This document shows, one piece after another, positions 60,990 through 64,000 of a stretch of 64,000 nucleotides of DNA (position 1 is the first letter of the stretch; each line of letters opens with the position of its first letter). A model generated the notes under the pieces. That model did no database searches. It was not told where the DNA came from and was given only the letters and a program-made list of their open reading frames with translations. This DNA is from Kitasatospora sp. NBC_01287 (GTDB taxonomy: Bacteria; Actinomycetota; Actinomycetes; Streptomycetales; Streptomycetaceae): positions 1,860,001 through 1,924,000 of the forward strand of contig NZ_JAPEPB010000001.1 in assembly GCF_026340565.1 (NCBI RefSeq), given 5' to 3'. The position numbers and the translations under genes are program-made.

Positions 60990-63900
60990 ATGTGGCGTGT
61001 CCGTAAATCGGTCACGGTGGTAGCTGTTGTACTTTCTATGCTGTTAGGTTTGTTCGGGTCTGCACCGACGTGGGCATCCCCGACTTCTCCGACACCCCAG
61101 GCGCGGCCGGCTTCTGCCGCTGCTGTTCGAAAGATCCCTGCGCCGCCCCGTCCCGACACGGCCGCGCAGCGTCAGGCGGAGATCGATGCGCTCCTTCCCA
61201 AGGCTGGGTCAGATCCCGGTGTCAGCCTTCCGGGTGGCGGGGTCGTGATCCCGCCACCGGCGGGTGTGGCGGCTGGACAGGCGAAGCTCAGGCCGAATAT
61301 GCCGGCTGTGGCGGGCGTTTGGCCGCCGACTTCCTGGCGTGACGGTCGGCAATACACTCCGAGCCTCAGCTACCAGACGACGATCTGGTCGGTCACCTGG
61401 CCTGACTCGGGTGTGTACGCATATCACTTCACTCTGTACAGCGCTTCCGACAATCAGCAGGTTTATGCCTCCTCCTGCCAGAACACCGTCGCCCCGGACG
61501 GCACCGCCGCCCCGTTCTGGGCGGACGTGGTGACGATGCTCAACCCTCCGGCCCGTATCGGCGGTGGGAAGCTTCAAGCCGGGGTGGGCTATTACGGCAA
61601 GCTCGCTGCCTCGCACACCAATCCCGGCGCGGCGCGCAACAGCGGCGACTGGAGCTGCGACACCGGTTGGAGCAGCGAGGTCCAGACCGCGACGTTCACG
61701 GCGTACAGCAACGGTCAGAGCGTGCCTGCAGCCGAGACCTCAGGCTGCGGCTGCGCCGACTCCTCGGGCCGGGACTCCATCCAGGGACACCGCGGTGACC
61801 CGGTCAACACGCTCTCCCTGGCGGAGGACGAGCAGGCGACCGACATCAGCCTGTCCGCGCCGGGTGTTCCGTTCGTGCTGAACCGCACCTACGCCTCGGA
61901 CCACGCGACGATCCAGAACGGCGTCTTCGGCGCGCAATGGACATTTCCGTACTCCGCCAGGGTCCAGGACTCGTCGAGTTCGGTCCAGGTCACACTGGAG
62001 GACGGCTCGGTCGCTGCCTACAACCGCGGCTCCTCAGGGAACCTCACACCAGTGGACGGGGTGCGCTCCACCCTCACCGGGAACTCCGCGTCCGGCTACA
62101 CGATGACGACTCCCGACAAGCAGATCCTGACGTTCGGCACCTCGGGCCGGCTCCAGACGTGGACGGATCTCAACGGTATCGGGCTGACCGTCAACTACCA
62201 GGGCAGCACCGCGACCACTCCGTCCAGCATCACCGACGCGGCCGGACACACCGCGACGCTGGCCTTCGACCCCTCCACCTACCTGCTGACCAAAGTCAGC
62301 CTCTCCGACGGCCGGTCCGTCAGCTACGGATACACCTCCCGTCTGCTGACCTCGGTCACTGGGCTCGACGGCGGCACCACCGTCTACGGATACGACACGG
62401 GCGGGCTGCTCAACAGCATCACCGACCCGGCCGGGCACCAGGTCATGAGCACGACCTACACCAACGGCCTGGTCTCCTCACAGACCGATGCCAACGGCCG
62501 AACCCTCAAGTTCAGCGGTACCGCCAACAGCAACAGCTTGTCGAACTACTCCAGCTACACCGACGCCAACGGCGGCATCTGGAGCGACATCTACTCAGGC
62601 GGCGAGCTGTACCGCTCGATCGACCCGCTCGGCAACCAGACCAACTACGCCTACGACAGCAACCTGCACCTGTCGCAGGTCCTCGACGCCCAAGGGCACT
62701 TCACCCAACTGCTCTACGATCCCGCCGGTCACATGACGAGCCGGATCCTTCCTGACGGTTCGACGGAGAGCTGGACCTACAACAGTGCGGGCGACCAGAC
62801 CTCGCACACCACGCCCAGCGGGGCCAAGACGACCTCGGCCTACGACACCGCGAACCGCCTGATCAGCCAGATCGACCCGGCCGGCGGCACGACCTTCTAC
62901 ACCTACACCACCAATGGCCAGCTGGCCTCGCAGACCTCCCCGGCGCACCGCACCACCCGCTACAGCTACGACGGCGCGGGGAACCTCACCTCGGTGACCG
63001 ACGCCGCCGGCAACAGGACCAGCTACACGTACGACGCCGACGGGGACCGCCAGAGTGTCACCGACCCGCGCGGCAACGTCGCGGGCGCCGACCCCACGAA
63101 GTACACCACCACCTACACCTTCGATGCCGCCGGCCGACTGCTCACCAGCACCGACCCGACCGGTGGCAAGGCCCTCTACAGCTACGACGGCGCGGGCAAC
63201 CGCATCTCCGTCACCGACCCGCTCGGCAACCGCGCGACGAGCACCTACGACAACGCGCACCGCCTGCTGACCAGCACCGACCCGGCTGGCAACAGGAGTA
63301 GCTACACCTACGACGCCAACGGCAACCAGCTCACCGCCACCGACCCCACCGGCGCGACGACCAGTTCCACCTACGACGCCGACAACAACCGTCTCACCCT
63401 GACCACCGCACGCGGCAACGCCGCTGGCGCCACCGCCGCTGCCTACACCACGTCCTACACCTACGACTCGCTCGGCAACCTCACCAGCACCACCGATCCG
63501 AGCGGTGCCGTCACCAAGACGACCTACGACGCGTTCAGCCGGCCCGTCACCGCCGTCGACGCGCTGGGCAACACCACCACCAGTGCCTACGACGCCGACG
63601 GCAACCTCCTCTCCACCACCGACCCCACCGGCGCCGCCACCACCAACACCTACGACCCACACGGCCTGCTCGCGTCCAGTACCGACCCCCTGGGCCACAC
63701 GTCCTCCTACACCTACGACGCGGACGGCAACCGCGTCTCGGCCACCACTGCCGCCGGCAGTACCACCACCTGGACCTACGGACCCGGTGGCCAGGTCAGC
63801 AGCACTGTCGACCCGCGCGGCAACGCGACCGGCGCGACAGCCTCGAACTACACCACCAACTACGGCTACGACCCGGCCGGGAACCAGACGACCGTCACCG

Positions 63901-64000
63901 ACCCACTGGGCAACACCACCACCACGGTCGTCGACGCGCTCGACCGCACGACCTCGGTCACCGACCCGCTGGGCAACGCGACCGGCGACGCCTACGACGC
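60990..64000 (+). CDS. Secreted YD-/RHS-repeat protein (3' end beyond window)
   Basis: Open without stop from ATG at 60990 to the window end (1003 codons), so it is incomplete here. Signal peptide at 1-32 (SVTVVAVVLSMLLGLFGSAP). Then a spacer with YGKLAASHTNPGA and CGCADSSGRDSIQGHRGDPV, where the DUF6531-type motif DPVNTLSLAEDEQ-AT-DISL and PFVLNRTYAS begins. From about residue 390 come many YD repeats: SYTYDADGDRQSVTDPRGN, YSYDGAGNRISVTDPLGNR, and so on. Family knowledge: RHS proteins form a closed shell that encloses a variable C-terminal toxin, or are wall-associated. The C-terminal cargo cannot be seen here. The signal-peptide region has lower GC than the rest. Confidence 0.92.
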   Translation, partial: MWRVRKSVTVVAVVLSMLLGLFGSAPTWASPTSPTPQARPASAAAVRKIPAPPRPDTAAQRQAEIDALLPKAGSDPGVSLPGGGVVIPPPAGVAAGQAKLRPNMPAVAGVWPPTSWRDGRQYTPSLSYQTTIWSVTWPDSGVYAYHFTLYSASDNQQVYASSCQNTVAPDGTAAPFWADVVTMLNPPARIGGGKLQAGVGYYGKLAASHTNPGAARNSGDWSCDTGWSSEVQTATFTAYSNGQSVPAAETSGCGCADSSGRDSIQGHRGDPVNTLSLAEDEQATDISLSAPGVPFVLNRTYASDHATIQNGVFGAQWTFPYSARVQDSSSSVQVTLEDGSVAAYNRGSSGNLTPVDGVRSTLTGNSASGYTMTTPDKQILTFGTSGRLQTWTDLNGIGLTVNYQGSTATTPSSITDAAGHTATLAFDPSTYLLTKVSLSDGRSVSYGYTSRLLTSVTGLDGGTTVYGYDTGGLLNSITDPAGHQVMSTTYTNGLVSSQTDANGRTLKFSGTANSNSLSNYSSYTDANGGIWSDIYSGGELYRSIDPLGNQTNYAYDSNLHLSQVLDAQGHFTQLLYDPAGHMTSRILPDGSTESWTYNSAGDQTSHTTPSGAKTTSAYDTANRLISQIDPAGGTTFYTYTTNGQLASQTSPAHRTTRYSYDGAGNLTSVTDAAGNRTSYTYDADGDRQSVTDPRGNVAGADPTKYTTTYTFDAAGRLLTSTDPTGGKALYSYDGAGNRISVTDPLGNRATSTYDNAHRLLTSTDPAGNRSSYTYDANGNQLTATDPTGATTSSTYDADNNRLTLTTARGNAAGATAAAYTTSYTYDSLGNLTSTTDPSGAVTKTTYDAFSRPVTAVDALGNTTTSAYDADGNLLSTTDPTGAATTNTYDPHGLLASSTDPLGHTSSYTYDADGNRVSATTAAGSTTTWTYGPGGQVSSTVDPRGNATGATASNYTTNYGYDPAGNQTTVTDPLGNTTTTVVDALDRTTSVTDPLGNATGDAYD

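Overview
This window comes from a very GC-rich actinomycete, most likely a member of the Streptomycetaceae (Streptomyces, Kitasatospora or a close relative). The signs are third-position G/C codon use, frequent GTG and TTG starts, Scr1-type XRE regulators with a DUF6879 partner, a DasR-like box in a chitinase promoter, a sulfur-type actinobacterial leader peptide, and many secreted hydrolases. I found no tRNA, rRNA or CRISPR array.

Layout. (1) 0.4-6.1 kb: a minus-strand cluster of one lipoprotein and three secreted cell-wall enzymes (CHAP peptidase/amidase, DUF1906 glycosidase-like protein, Rpf-like transglycosylase). All three enzymes end in the same nearly identical six-repeat domain. (2) 6.6-10 kb: a graveyard of insertion sequences: ISL3 and IS630 scraps, a frameshifted DDE transposase, an intact IS3-family element, and a scrap of a second copy of the DDE transposase. 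(3) 10.5-13.5 kb: chromosomal genes, some decayed (PTH2-type peptidyl-tRNA hydrolase, truncated GNAT, deleted XRE gene, conserved hypothetical). (4) 13.93-27.22 kb: a 13.3-kb integrated element. It splits a YbjQ/UPF0145 gene, whose two halves lie at the ends and share a 13-bp core. The element carries a large serine integrase (split by an IS3-family insertion), an XRE regulator, an HNH nuclease, a phage coat-like protein, a coiled-coil protein, a small-terminase-like protein, an IS5-family element with a passenger gene, and an XRE/DUF6879/small-protein/WH-motif/kinase-like module. (5) 27.4-31.1 kb: the paaABCDE phenylacetyl-CoA epoxidase operon with a palindromic operator. (6) 31.3-45.7 kb: M20 peptidase, GNAT plus YjdI/CDGSH pair, GH59 galactocerebrosidase-like enzyme, aldo/keto reductase plus TetR, S53 protease, GlsB membrane protein, two-component system, small secreted protein and lipoprotein. 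(7) 46.1-47.3 kb: cysteine dioxygenase plus rhodanese behind a leader peptide. (8) 47.6-51.1 kb: a complete osmoprotectant-type ABC importer. (9) 51.3-60.4 kb: lytic transglycosylase, methyltransferase, GH18 chitinase, MBL-fold hydrolase, epimerase, FAD oxidase, PPOX and DinB proteins. (10) 61 kb to the right edge: the N-terminal 1003 codons of a secreted YD/RHS-repeat protein that is still open at the window end.

How it fits together. Much of the content acts outside the cell (wall hydrolases, protease, chitinase, glycosidase, RHS protein). The metabolic genes cover phenylacetate catabolism, cysteine sulfur oxidation and osmoprotectant uptake. The integrated element holds only scattered virion genes (no portal, large terminase or tail was seen). 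It therefore looks like a phage-satellite or a decayed prophage rather than a complete phage, and the split integrase and two IS insertions suggest it is now stranded.
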